Position numbers and translations under genes: made by a program. Source: Streptomyces sp. NBC_00457 (lineage in GTDB: Bacteria; Actinomycetota; Actinomycetes; Streptomycetales; Streptomycetaceae). From it: 64,000 bases of DNA. Where the stretch lies: NCBI RefSeq assembly GCF_036014015.1, contig NZ_CP107905.1, positions 3,596,001 through 3,660,000 of the forward strand. The letters run 5' to 3'. Position 1 is the stretch's first letter; each line of letters begins with the position of its first letter. Positions 1 to 8,845 of this stretch are shown in pieces. Below the pieces are notes generated by a model, which saw nothing but the letters and a program-made list of their open reading frames with translations, did not search any database and was not told where the DNA came from.

Positions 1-1741
1 CCAGCCCCAGCAGCTCGCTCCCCCACCCCCACTGGAAGATCGCGACGACGACACCGAACGCGGCGGCGACGGCGGCCACGTTCATCGCGGCGGCCTTCAG
101 CGGGATGCCGACGGACCGGAAGGCGAGCAGGAGCAGCAGACAGCCGAGGCCGACGACGACGCCCACGAACAGCGGCAGCTTGCCGACGATGACCTCGGCG
201 AAGTCGTCGTAGGCCGCCGTCACTCCGCCGACGTGCACATCCAGCGAGGTGCCCGTCTCGGCACGCGGCAGCACCTCGGTGCGCAGCCGGTCGACGAGAG
301 CGCTGGTCGTCTGCGACTGCGGCGAGGACTGCGGGACGACGGTCAGATACGCGGTGTGGCCGCCGGAGCTGTAGGTCACCGGCGTGACGGCCGCGACGCC
401 CTCGGTGGCGTGGAGGGTGGCGTCGAGGTTGTCGAGGGCGAGCTTGTCCTCGGCTCCGTCGACGGCGGTGACGAGGGTGAGCGGCCCGTTGACGCCGGGC
501 CCGAAACCGTCCGCGAGCAGGTCGTACGCCTGCCTGGTGGTCGTCGTCTCGGGATTGTTGCCCTGGTCGGAGGTGCCCAGGCGCAGCCCGAGCGTGGGCA
601 GGGCGAGCAGCGTGATCACGGCGAGGGCGACCGCGCCGAGCTTCTTGGGGTGCCGTTCCACGAAGGCCGACCAGCGGGCCGCGAACCCGGTCGGCAGCTC
701 GGGCTCGGGACCGTGCTCGGCGAGCCTGCGGCGCTCACGGCGGCTGAGCGCCCGCATGCCGATGAAGGACAGCAACGCGGGCAGCAGGGTCACGGCGGCG
801 GCGACCGTGAGGACCACGGTCAGCGAGGCGGCGATCGCGACGCCGTTGAGGAAGTTCAGCCGCAGGATCAGCATGCCCAGCAGGGCGATGCACACCGTGG
901 CGCCCGCGAAGACCACCGCACGCCCGGTCGTCGCGACGGCGCTGGTGACCGACTCGGTGACGGACAGCCCGCGTTTCAGACCGCGGCGGTGCCGGGTCAC
1001 GATGAACAGCGCGTAGTCGATGCCGACGCCAAGGCCGATCAGCATGCCGAGCATGGGCGCGAAGTCGGCCACGGTCATGACATGCCCGAGCAGCACGATC
1101 CCCGCGTACGCCGTGCCGACGCTCACCAGCGCGGTGGCGATGGGCAGCAGCGAGGCGGCGAGCGAGCCGAAGGCGAGGAACAGCACGACCGCGGCGACCG
1201 CCACCCCGACGATCTCCGCGAGGTGCCCGCCGGACGACTCGGTCAGCGCGATGGCACTGCCGCCCAGCTCCACCTGAAGCCCGTCGGTCCGCGCCGACTC
1301 GGCGGTGTCGACGACGGCCTGCGCCTCGGACCTGTCGATCGACTCGGCCGGGTCGTCGAAGGTGACGGTCGCGTAGGCCGTACGTCCGTTGCCGCTGATC
1401 TGCGCCGCGCCCTGGCCGGAGTACGGGCTGATCACGGTGGCCACGCCGGGCAGTTCCGCGATCTCGTTCAGGGTGCGGGTCATGGTCTGTTCGACGTCGG
1501 CGGCGCGGACGGTGCCGGACGCGGTGTGCCAGACAACGGTGTCGCTGTCGCCGCCGAGTGCGGGGAAGCCCTCCCGCAGCAGCTGGGTGGCGCGCCCGGA
1601 CTCGGTGCCCGGGGCCTCGTAGTCGTTCGAGTACGCGGCGCCTGCGACGGCGGCGCCCGCGGTCACCCCGCCGAAAGCGAGGAGCCACAGCAGAACCGCG
1701 ACCAGGCGGCGTCGGACACACCAGCGTGCGAGGGCTGCCAC
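1..1741 (-). CDS. MMPL/RND-family membrane transporter (3' part missing)
   Basis: About 580 residues are visible; the C-terminus lies beyond the left edge. The layout is that of actinobacterial MMPL proteins, proton-driven inner-membrane exporters of lipids or drugs. One helix lies near residues 12-32, then comes a large extracytoplasmic loop, then a helix cluster carrying GIDYALFIVTRHR near residue 240, which marks the MMPL core. A charged cytoplasmic linker follows (SRRERRRLAEHGPEPELP), then a second half starting with a helix near residue 375. The GTG at 1741 is chosen because GGGAG lies 8 bases upstream. No later ATG would keep the first helix. The substrate cannot be told from sequence. 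Confidence 0.9.
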   Translation of the reverse strand, partial: MAALARWCVRRRLVAVLLWLLAFGGVTAGAAVAGAAYSNDYEAPGTESGRATQLLREGFPALGGDSDTVVWHTASGTVRAADVEQTMTRTLNEIAELPGVATVISPYSGQGAAQISGNGRTAYATVTFDDPAESIDRSEAQAVVDTAESARTDGLQVELGGSAIALTESSGGHLAEIVGVAVAAVVLFLAFGSLAASLLPIATALVSVGTAYAGIVLLGHVMTVADFAPMLGMLIGLGVGIDYALFIVTRHRRGLKRGLSVTESVTSAVATTGRAVVFAGATVCIALLGMLILRLNFLNGVAIAASLTVVLTVAAAVTLLPALLSFIGMRALSRRERRRLAEHGPEPELPTGFAARWSAFVERHPKKLGAVALAVITLLALPTLGLRLGTSDQGNNPETTTTRQAYDLLADGFGPGVNGPLTLVTAVDGAEDKLALDNLDATLHATEGVAAVTPVTYSSGGHTAYLTVVPQSSPQSQTTSALVDRLRTEVLPRAETGTSLDVHVGGVTAAYDDFAEVIVGKLPLFVGVVVGLGCLLLLLAFRSVGIPLKAAAMNVAAVAAAFGVVVAIFQWGWGSELLGL

Positions 1742-1936
1742 GAAACGTGCTCCCGGGGGTGGGGATTTGTGGATCTTTGACCGGGAACAGTCGCTCAGGA
1801 CGTGAACGGCCCGCAAAGAACGTATGAGCAATGCGAGGACCACTCTTGCAGGCGGAAGTGATCGTTCATCGCGTTCGTGGGCTTATTCACAGGAGTGGGA
1901 GACAGATCACAGGACAGTAACGGTCACTCTGTCACC

Positions 1937-2224
1937 TCAGTCGAACTGGTCGCCCAGCGCCATCACCATCGCCCCGATGATCAGCAGCCACAACGCCCTG
2001 CGGGTACGTCCCCGGGACCCCAGGACCGACGCGAGCGCGCACACCAGCGCGCCGAAGGCGTACGCCGCCGGAACGACCGTCGGCGCGGAGCCGCCGGCCC
2101 GGAGCGCCGATGCGGCCAGACCGGCGAGGGCGAGCAGCACCCCGGTCCCGGCCGCCGTCCAGCGGGCCCGTCGCACCTCCCGCAGGGAGTCCTCGGGGGT
2201 CTCGGATTCACCGCTTCCGTTCAT
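1937..2224 (-). CDS. small membrane protein, unknown function
   Basis: Ninety-five residues. A charged N-terminal 20 residues precede three hydrophobic stretches: WTAAGTGVLLALAGLAASAL, VVPAAYAFGALVCALASVLG and ALWLLIIGAMVMALGDQFD. This suggests a three-helix inner-membrane protein. I do not recognise a family. It reads toward the MMPL gene with about 195 bases between them, so the two may or may not share a transcript. The ATG has only a weak ribosome site. Frame and codon bias look genuine, with strong third-position G/C. Confidence 0.6.
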   Translation of the reverse strand: MNGSGESETPEDSLREVRRARWTAAGTGVLLALAGLAASALRAGGSAPTVVPAAYAFGALVCALASVLGSRGRTRRALWLLIIGAMVMALGDQFD

Positions 2225-2415
2225 GGCGGGCGAGCGTAGCGCCTACCGCTGAGAAACCGGATGCGGGGCGCTGGATGCGGCTGTTAGCTTCCGAAGGTCC
2301 TCCGTCCTTCTCGCGGCACCTCGCCGCCGGCCCAAGCAGGTGCGTTGTTTGAGCGTCCGACCGAGCTCCTCCGTATCCCTCTCCGCTTCCCAGGACTCAA
2401 GGAGCCCGTTCACCG

Positions 2416-3228
2416 ATGCCAGACATCACCCCGCCGACGATGCGGCCCTCGGATGAGGACCTCACCCAGCGGCTGACCCACGCCCGCTACCCGCGCAGCA
2501 ACAGCTACGACGCCCGCTGGGTCATCGAGAACCAGATGGGCCCGAACGCGCTGTGGCTGCTGGAGTGGCTGGCCCCCGCCCTCGGCCTGGACACCCTGCG
2601 CCCCGGCGCCCGTGTCCTCGATCTCGGCTGCGGCCGGGCCATGACCTCGGTCTTCCTGGCCAGGGAGTACGACACCCAGGTCACCGCCGCCGACCTGTGG
2701 ATCGACCCCGACGACAACGCCCGGCGGATCGCCGAGGCCGGTTTCGCCGACCGTGTGCTGCCCATGCGCGTCGAGGCGCACGACCTGCCGTTCGCCGAGG
2801 GCAGCTTCGACGCGATCGTGAGCATCGACGCGTATCAGTACTTCGGCACGAATGATCTGTATCTGCCCACCCTGGCACGGCTGTTGAAGCCCGGCGGGCG
2901 GATCGGTGTCGTCGTGCCCGCACTGCGCCAGGAGCCGGCGGGCACGGAGCCTCCGGCACATCTCAAGCCCTACTGGGAGCCCGACTTCTGGTGCTTCCAC
3001 ACCGCCGACTGGTGGCGACGGCACTGGACACGCTCTGGCGCCGTCGAGGTGGAGACGTCCGACTGGCTGGACGACGGCTGGCGGGACTGGCTGTTGTGGT
3101 GCGACGTGGTCGCCGAGGAGAGCCCTGAGGAGTTCCATCGCACGATGGCCCGCCGGGTCGGCGAGACGGTGCGGGTGGACGAGGGCCGCGCGCTGGGCTT
3201 CGTACGGCTCGTAGGGCGCCGCACGTAG
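2416..3228 (+). CDS. class I SAM-dependent methyltransferase
   Basis: A 270-residue protein with the Rossmann-fold SAM-binding glycine loop LDLGCGRAMTS near residues 68-78. The acidic strand end AADLWIDPDD follows, then LPFAEGSFDAIVSID and LLKPGGRIGVVVP, the usual motifs I to III of class I methyltransferases. It probably methylates a small molecule, but the acceptor is not predictable. AAGGAG lies upstream of the ATG. It is transcribed toward gatB, and the convergent gap once held a hairpin terminator that an IS element now interrupts. The C-terminal third is Trp-rich (DWWRRHW, DWLDDGWRDWLLW), which is unusual and may form the substrate pocket. Confidence 0.9.
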   Translation: MPDITPPTMRPSDEDLTQRLTHARYPRSNSYDARWVIENQMGPNALWLLEWLAPALGLDTLRPGARVLDLGCGRAMTSVFLAREYDTQVTAADLWIDPDDNARRIAEAGFADRVLPMRVEAHDLPFAEGSFDAIVSIDAYQYFGTNDLYLPTLARLLKPGGRIGVVVPALRQEPAGTEPPAHLKPYWEPDFWCFHTADWWRRHWTRSGAVEVETSDWLDDGWRDWLLWCDVVAEESPEEFHRTMARRVGETVRVDEGRALGFVRLVGRRT

Positions 3229-3251
3229 GTAACCGCTACAGGTAAGGCAAC

Positions 3252-3262
3252 GGCCCCGGAGG
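3252..3262. terminator. left arm of a hairpin terminator split by the IS
   Basis: GGCCCCGGAGG here is the exact reverse complement of CCTCCGGGGCC at 5077-5087. Removing the IS and one copy of ACTTG joins them as an 11-bp perfect stem with an ACTTG loop, lying between the convergent methyltransferase and gatB genes. This matches a bidirectional intrinsic terminator. It is now split by about 1.8 kb, so the original hairpin can no longer form locally. Confidence 0.75.
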
Positions 3263-3299
3263 ACTTGCCGACGCTGTTGGTTAATTTGGGGCCTGCGTG

Positions 3300-3342
3300 A
3301 CGTCGGTCTTCAAGACTCGGTTGTGGTCTTGAAGACCGACGT
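3300..3342 (+). promoter_or_regulatory. long perfect hairpin just upstream of the transposase start
   Basis: ACGTCGGTCTTCAAGAC (3300-3316) pairs perfectly with GTCTTGAAGACCGACGT (3326-3342) around a 9-base loop. A 17-bp stem directly before the start codons would block readthrough transcription or translation entering from outside. Some IS elements use such structures to limit transposase made from external promoters. The role here is inferred from position and structure. Confidence 0.6.
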
Positions 3343-3363
3343 TGTCGTATGGGGTGGGTGTTG

Positions 3364-5058
3364 ATGTCGATGCGTTCGGCCGGGGATGGGGAGATCCCCG
3401 GGGAGACGGTGCGGGTAGCGCGGGCGGCGTTCCCGAAGGGCAGTCTGGCGACCCGGCTGCGGGATGAACTGGGCGTGTTGTTCACCGATGAGCAGTTCGC
3501 TGATCTCTTCCCGTCCCGGGGCAGGCATGCGTGGTCGCCGGGGCGGCTGGCGCTGGTGCTGGTGTTGCAGTTCGTTGAGGGGCTGACCGACCGGCAGGCG
3601 GCGGAAGCGGTCCGCGCCAGGATCGACTTCAAGTACGCGCTCGGGCTGGAGCTCGACGACCCGGGATTCGACTTCTCGGTGCTGTCGGAGTTCAGAGACC
3701 GCCTGACCGGCACGGACGGCGGGCGGCGGGTGATGGACGGTGTCCTGGCCGCGGCCAGGGAACGAGGACTGCTCAAAAGCTCGGGCCGGGCCCGCACCGA
3801 CTCCACCCACGTGCTGTCCGCCGCACGGGAGCTGAACTGGCTGGAGATGGTGGCCGAGACCCTGCGTGCGGCACTCAACGCGGTCGCCCACAACGCCCCG
3901 GACTGGCTGGCCGACATTGCCGAGCCGGACTGGTTCCAGCACTACGCCACCCGGATCGATGACACCCGGTTTCCCGCCTCCCGCGCGAAGCGGGCCGAGG
4001 TGGCCGAGCGGATCGGCCGGGACGGGATGCGCTTGCTGGCAGCTGTCTTCGACCCCCGTTCTCCCGATGGCCTGCGCGACCTGAACAAGGTGGAGGTCCT
4101 GCGGCAGATGTGGATCCAGCACTTTCACCTGGTGGAGGGCGAGGTGCGGCGCAGGGACCCAAAAGACCGCCCGCCGAACGCGACGCGCCTGGTCACCCCG
4201 TATGACACCGACGCACGTGGCAGCGTCAAACGCGACATCATGTGGGACGGCTACAAGGTCCACTTCACCGAGACCTGCGAGCCGGACGCCCCGAACCTGA
4301 TCACGAACGTCACCACGACCGTGGCCACCGTCCAGGACCGGTCGATGGCCGAGACGATCCACACCCAGCTTGCCGCACGTGACTGCCTGCCCGCCGAACA
4401 CTGGGTGGACGCCGGCTATCCCACCGCCCCCGCCCTGGTCAGCGCCCGACGCGACCACGGCATCGCCCTGCACGGACCCATCCAAGCCGACAACAGCGCC
4501 CAGACCAGCGCCGAAGACGGCTTCGCCCAAGACGCCTTCACCATCGACTGGAACAAGCAGCAGGCCGCCTGCCCTGGCGGCCACACCAGCACCACCTGGA
4601 GCGAACGGCTCTCCCAGCGCGGCCAGCCGGTACTCCGGGTGGTCTTCTCGGCGAGCGACTGCCGCCCCTGCACCATGCGACAGGCGTGCATCAACACCAC
4701 CAACGCCAAACGACCCCGTGAACTGCGGCTACGCCGCCAGGACGAACACCACGCGCTGCATGCGGCCAGGGCGGAACAGCAGACCGACGCCTGGAAGGAG
4801 CGCTACCAGATCCGCGCCGGTGTCGAGGGCACCATGTCCCAGGCCGTCCTACGCTGCGGCCTGCGCAGGTCCCGCTACCGAGGCCTGGCCAAAACCAGCC
4901 TCCAGCACCAGCTCACTGGCGCCGCGATCAACCTCGCCCGCATCGACGCCCACCTCATCGACACACCACGAGCCCCCACTCGCATCAGCCACTTCGCAGC
5001 ACTTCGCCCCGCCGACCAAGAAGCGGCCAGCGGGGCGAAGTGCCCGGCCCCGAATTAA
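3364..5058 (+). CDS. IS1182-family DDE transposase
   Basis: A 564-residue transposase counted from the ATG at 3364, which has GGGGTGGG upstream; an in-frame ATG at 3349 has no ribosome site. The N-terminal part (LADLFPSRGRHAWSPGRLAL region) is the DUF772-like domain, and the C-terminal part is a DDE domain. The likely triad is D146 in TDSTHV, D349 in HWVDAGYPT and E488 in RAGVEGTMSQ. Four cysteines (CPGGH, CRPCTMRQAC) suggest a zinc-binding insert. It cuts and joins the element ends. The reading frame is intact, and the stop codon is inside the right inverted repeat. Confidence 0.93.
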   Translation: MSMRSAGDGEIPGETVRVARAAFPKGSLATRLRDELGVLFTDEQFADLFPSRGRHAWSPGRLALVLVLQFVEGLTDRQAAEAVRARIDFKYALGLELDDPGFDFSVLSEFRDRLTGTDGGRRVMDGVLAAARERGLLKSSGRARTDSTHVLSAARELNWLEMVAETLRAALNAVAHNAPDWLADIAEPDWFQHYATRIDDTRFPASRAKRAEVAERIGRDGMRLLAAVFDPRSPDGLRDLNKVEVLRQMWIQHFHLVEGEVRRRDPKDRPPNATRLVTPYDTDARGSVKRDIMWDGYKVHFTETCEPDAPNLITNVTTTVATVQDRSMAETIHTQLAARDCLPAEHWVDAGYPTAPALVSARRDHGIALHGPIQADNSAQTSAEDGFAQDAFTIDWNKQQAACPGGHTSTTWSERLSQRGQPVLRVVFSASDCRPCTMRQACINTTNAKRPRELRLRRQDEHHALHAARAEQQTDAWKERYQIRAGVEGTMSQAVLRCGLRRSRYRGLAKTSLQHQLTGAAINLARIDAHLIDTPRAPTRISHFAALRPADQEAASGAKCPAPN

Positions 5059-5076
5059 CCAACAGCGTCGGACTTG

Positions 5077-5087
5077 CCTCCGGGGCC
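5077..5087. terminator. right arm of the split hairpin terminator
   Basis: CCTCCGGGGCC is the partner of 3252-3262. It lies 18 bases beyond the gatB stop codon, so in the uninterrupted arrangement gatB transcripts would have ended in this hairpin. Confidence 0.7.
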
Positions 5088-5104
5088 GTACTACGCGTGT
5101 GGGC

Positions 5105-6619
5105 TCAGCCCTCGCTGACGCCCAGCTTCTCCAGGATCAGCTCCTTGACGCGAGCCGCGTCCGCCTGCCCCCGGGTCGCCTTCATGACCGCGCCGACCAG
5201 GGCGCCGGCCGCGGCCACCTTGCCGCCGCGGATCTTGTCCGCGATGCCGGGGTTGCCGGCGATGGCGTCGTCGACGGCCTGACCGAGCGCGCCCTCGTCG
5301 GAGACCACCTTCAGACCGCGCTTGTCGACGACCTCGTCCGGGGTGCCTTCGCCCGCGAGGACGCCCTCGATGACCTGGCGGGCCAGCTTGTCGTTCAGGT
5401 CGCCCTTCGAGACCAGCTCGGCAACCCGCGCGACCTGCACCGGCGTGATGGCCAGCTCGTCCAGCGAGGTGCCGGACTCGTTGGCGCTGCGGGCCAGTTC
5501 GCCCATCCACCACTTGCGGGCGGAGGCGGCGTCCGCACCGGCGTCGATCGTGGCGACGATCGCTTCCAGCGCACCGGCGTTGAGGATCGCCTGCATCTCG
5601 GTGGCCGAGATGCCCCACTCCTCGCGGAGCCGGTTGCGGCGCACCAGCGGCAGTTCGGGCAGCCGGGCGCGGATCTCCTCGACCCACTCGCGGGTCGGGG
5701 CGACCGGCACCAGGTCGGGCTCCGGGAAGTACCGGTAGTCCTCGGCCTCTTCCTTCACGCGGCCCGAGGTCGTCGACCCGGTGTCCTCGTGGAAGTGCCG
5801 GGTCTCCTGGATGATCGTCCCGCCGCCGCTGAGGACGGCCGCGTGCCGCTGGATCTCGTAGCGGGCCGCGCGCTCCACGGAACGCAGCGAGTTGACGTTC
5901 TTCGTCTCGCTGCGCGTGCCGAACTTCTCGGTGCCGTTCGGGCGCAGCGACAGGTTCACGTCGCAGCGCATCTGCCCCATCTCCATGCGGGCTTCCGACA
6001 CACCGAGCGCCTTGATGAGCTCGCGCAGCTCACGGACGTACGCCTTCGCCACCTCGGGAGCGCGCTCGCCCGCACCCTCGATCGGCTTGGTGACGATCTC
6101 GATGAGCGGGATGCCGGCGCGGTTGTAGTCGAGGAGCGAGTGCGAGGCGCCGTGGATACGGCCCGTCGCGCCGCCGACATGCAGCGACTTGCCGGTGTCC
6201 TCCTCCATGTGGGCGCGCTCGATCTCCACGCGGAAGGTCTCGCCGTCCTCCAGCTGTACGTCGAGATAGCCGTTGAAGGCGATCGGCTCGTCGTACTGGG
6301 AGGTCTGGAAGTTCTTCGGCATGTCCGGATAGAAGTAGTTCTTCCGGGCGAAGCGGCACCACTCGGCGATCTCGCAGTTCAGCGCGAGACCGATCTTGAT
6401 CGCGGACTCGACGCCGGTCGCGTTGACGGCCGGGAGCGCGCCGGGCATGCCGAGGCAGACCGGGCAGGTCTGGGTGTTCGGGTCGGCGCCGAGTGTGGTC
6501 GAACAGCCGCAGAACATCTTGGTCCTGGTGCCGAGTTCGACATGGACCTCGAGGCCCATGACGGGGTCGTACGACGCCAGCGCGTCCTCGTACGACACCA
6601 GGTCGGTCGTGGTGGTCAC
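5105..6619 (-). CDS. gatB: Asp-tRNA(Asn)/Glu-tRNA(Gln) amidotransferase subunit B
   Basis: A full-length 504-residue GatB. This subunit binds the misacylated tRNA and activates its Glu or Asp with ATP so that ammonia delivered by GatA can amidate it. Visible hallmarks are [10 protein letters not shown] at the N-terminus, a zinc site made by CGC and CPVCLG (residues about 37-58), and [13 protein letters not shown] with [15 protein letters not shown]-terminal YqeY-like tail ends in [13 protein letters not shown]. It is the last gene of gatC-gatA-orf79-gatB. Streptomyces makes Gln-tRNA by this indirect route, so the complex is expected to be essential. The IS lies just past its 3' end. Confidence 0.97.
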   Translation of the reverse strand: MTTTTDLVSYEDALASYDPVMGLEVHVELGTRTKMFCGCSTTLGADPNTQTCPVCLGMPGALPAVNATGVESAIKIGLALNCEIAEWCRFARKNYFYPDMPKNFQTSQYDEPIAFNGYLDVQLEDGETFRVEIERAHMEEDTGKSLHVGGATGRIHGASHSLLDYNRAGIPLIEIVTKPIEGAGERAPEVAKAYVRELRELIKALGVSEARMEMGQMRCDVNLSLRPNGTEKFGTRSETKNVNSLRSVERAARYEIQRHAAVLSGGGTIIQETRHFHEDTGSTTSGRVKEEAEDYRYFPEPDLVPVAPTREWVEEIRARLPELPLVRRNRLREEWGISATEMQAILNAGALEAIVATIDAGADAASARKWWMGELARSANESGTSLDELAITPVQVARVAELVSKGDLNDKLARQVIEGVLAGEGTPDEVVDKRGLKVVSDEGALGQAVDDAIAGNPGIADKIRGGKVAAAGALVGAVMKATRGQADAARVKELILEKLGVSEG

Positions 6620-6634
6620 GGTGAAACTTCCCTC

Positions 6635-6870
6635 TCAGCCCAGCAGGACGTCGTCGTCGCCCAGCCGCTTCAGTTCGCGGTACAGGATGGCGAGGCCGGT
6701 GACGACCGCGACCGCGGAGACGGTGGCGTCGATCAGGACCAGCGTGTCCTTCTCGGCGCGGGCCTTCTTGAGCCGCTTGGCGACGCCGAACGCGCCGAAC
6801 GCGGTGGTGGCGATCGACAGGTACGTACCGGACTTGGACTTCTTGAAGTCCTTGGCCTTGGACAGCTTGC

Positions 6871-6874
<4 letters not shown>
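6635..6874 (-). CDS. small membrane protein inside the gat operon
   Basis: Seventy-nine residues, starting at a GTG that overlaps the gatA stop as GTGA, so translation is coupled to gatA. The sequence opens with a lysine-rich stretch ([18 protein letters not shown]). Then come a Gly/Ala-rich amphipathic segment, a basic patch ([11 protein letters not shown]) and one clear helix, [22 protein letters not shown] single-pass or peripheral membrane protein is likely. I do not recognise a family. Only 15 bases separate it from the gatB start, so it is a true operon member. A role with the amidotransferase is unproven. Confidence 0.8.
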
Positions 6875-8370
<1,496 letters not shown>

Positions 8371-8377
8371 GGTGGTC

Positions 8378-8674
8378 TTAGTCCTCCCCCAGGATCTGCG
8401 GCACCTTGAAACGCTGCTGCTCCTGGGCCGGGGCGCCGGAGAGCGCCTGCTCGGGGGTGAGCGACGGACGGACCTCGTCCGCCCGCATGACGTTCGTCAG
8501 CGGGAGCGGGTGCGAGGTCGGCGGTACGTCTTGGTCGGCGACCTCACTGACGCGTGCGACCGCGCCGATGATGTCGTCCAGCTGTCCCGCGAAGTGCTCG
8601 AGCTCTTCGGGCTTCAGCTCCAGACGCGCCAGCCGTGCGAGGTGGGCGACCTCCTCGCGCGTGATGCCAGGCAT
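8378..8674 (-). CDS. gatC: Asp-tRNA(Asn)/Glu-tRNA(Gln) amidotransferase subunit C
   Basis: Ninety-eight residues with the usual GatC opening [17 protein letters not shown] and a middle segment [16 protein letters not shown]. The Pro-rich tail includes [14 protein letters not shown] sequence ([18 protein letters not shown]). GatC wraps around GatA and tethers it to GatB. First gene of the leftward gat operon, so the promoter should lie in 8675-8757, where only low-GC runs and no confident -35/-10 pair are visible. Confidence 0.95.
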   Translation of the reverse strand: MPGITREEVAHLARLARLELKPEELEHFAGQLDDIIGAVARVSEVADQDVPPTSHPLPLTNVMRADEVRPSLTPEQALSGAPAQEQQRFKVPQILGED

Positions 8675-8757
8675 GCAGCGATCCTCTGGGGTGAGTGCGT
8701 GTGGTTTGGGGCCAATCCTATGGGGAGGGGGCCCATGACCGTGAAACGGTTACAACA

Positions 8758-8799
8758 GCGCCCCGACAGGGGCGCGGGGAACTGCGCGACCAGCCACGA
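8758..8799 (-). repeat. dispersed intergenic repeat with hairpin, copy 1
   Basis: On the minus strand this reads GTGGCTGGTCGCGCAGTTCC followed by CCGCGCCCC, then a TGTC loop and GGGGCGC. The same core recurs at 32258-32288 and 56681-56725 in this window. The 7-bp GC stem lies downstream of the GGDEF-EAL gene (transcribed leftward, ending at 8846), so it can serve as that gene's terminator. Confidence 0.75.
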
Positions 8800-8845
8800 C
8801 GAACCCGCGGCCGCCAACGGCGAAGACGCACTCGGCGATGACGCG

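Larger units (their letters stand above)
3268..5071 (+). mobile_element. IS1182-type insertion sequence, complete
   Basis: The element is bounded by 26-bp terminal inverted repeats at 3268-3293 and 5046-5071, which start CCGACGCTGTTGGTTAATT and match at 25 of 26 positions. It is flanked by the direct repeat ACTTG at 3263-3267 and 5072-5076; because bases are shared with the ends, this could also be read as the 7-base GACTTGC. One intact transposase gene fills it, and its TAA stop lies inside the right inverted repeat. Intact ends, intact ORF and a perfect target duplication point to a recent, possibly still mobile, insertion. Confidence 0.92.

Noticed and set aside
2440..3138. Minus-strand frame over the methyltransferase
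   Set aside because: Antisense shadow; the plus strand carries the intact SAM-binding motifs and a good ribosome site.
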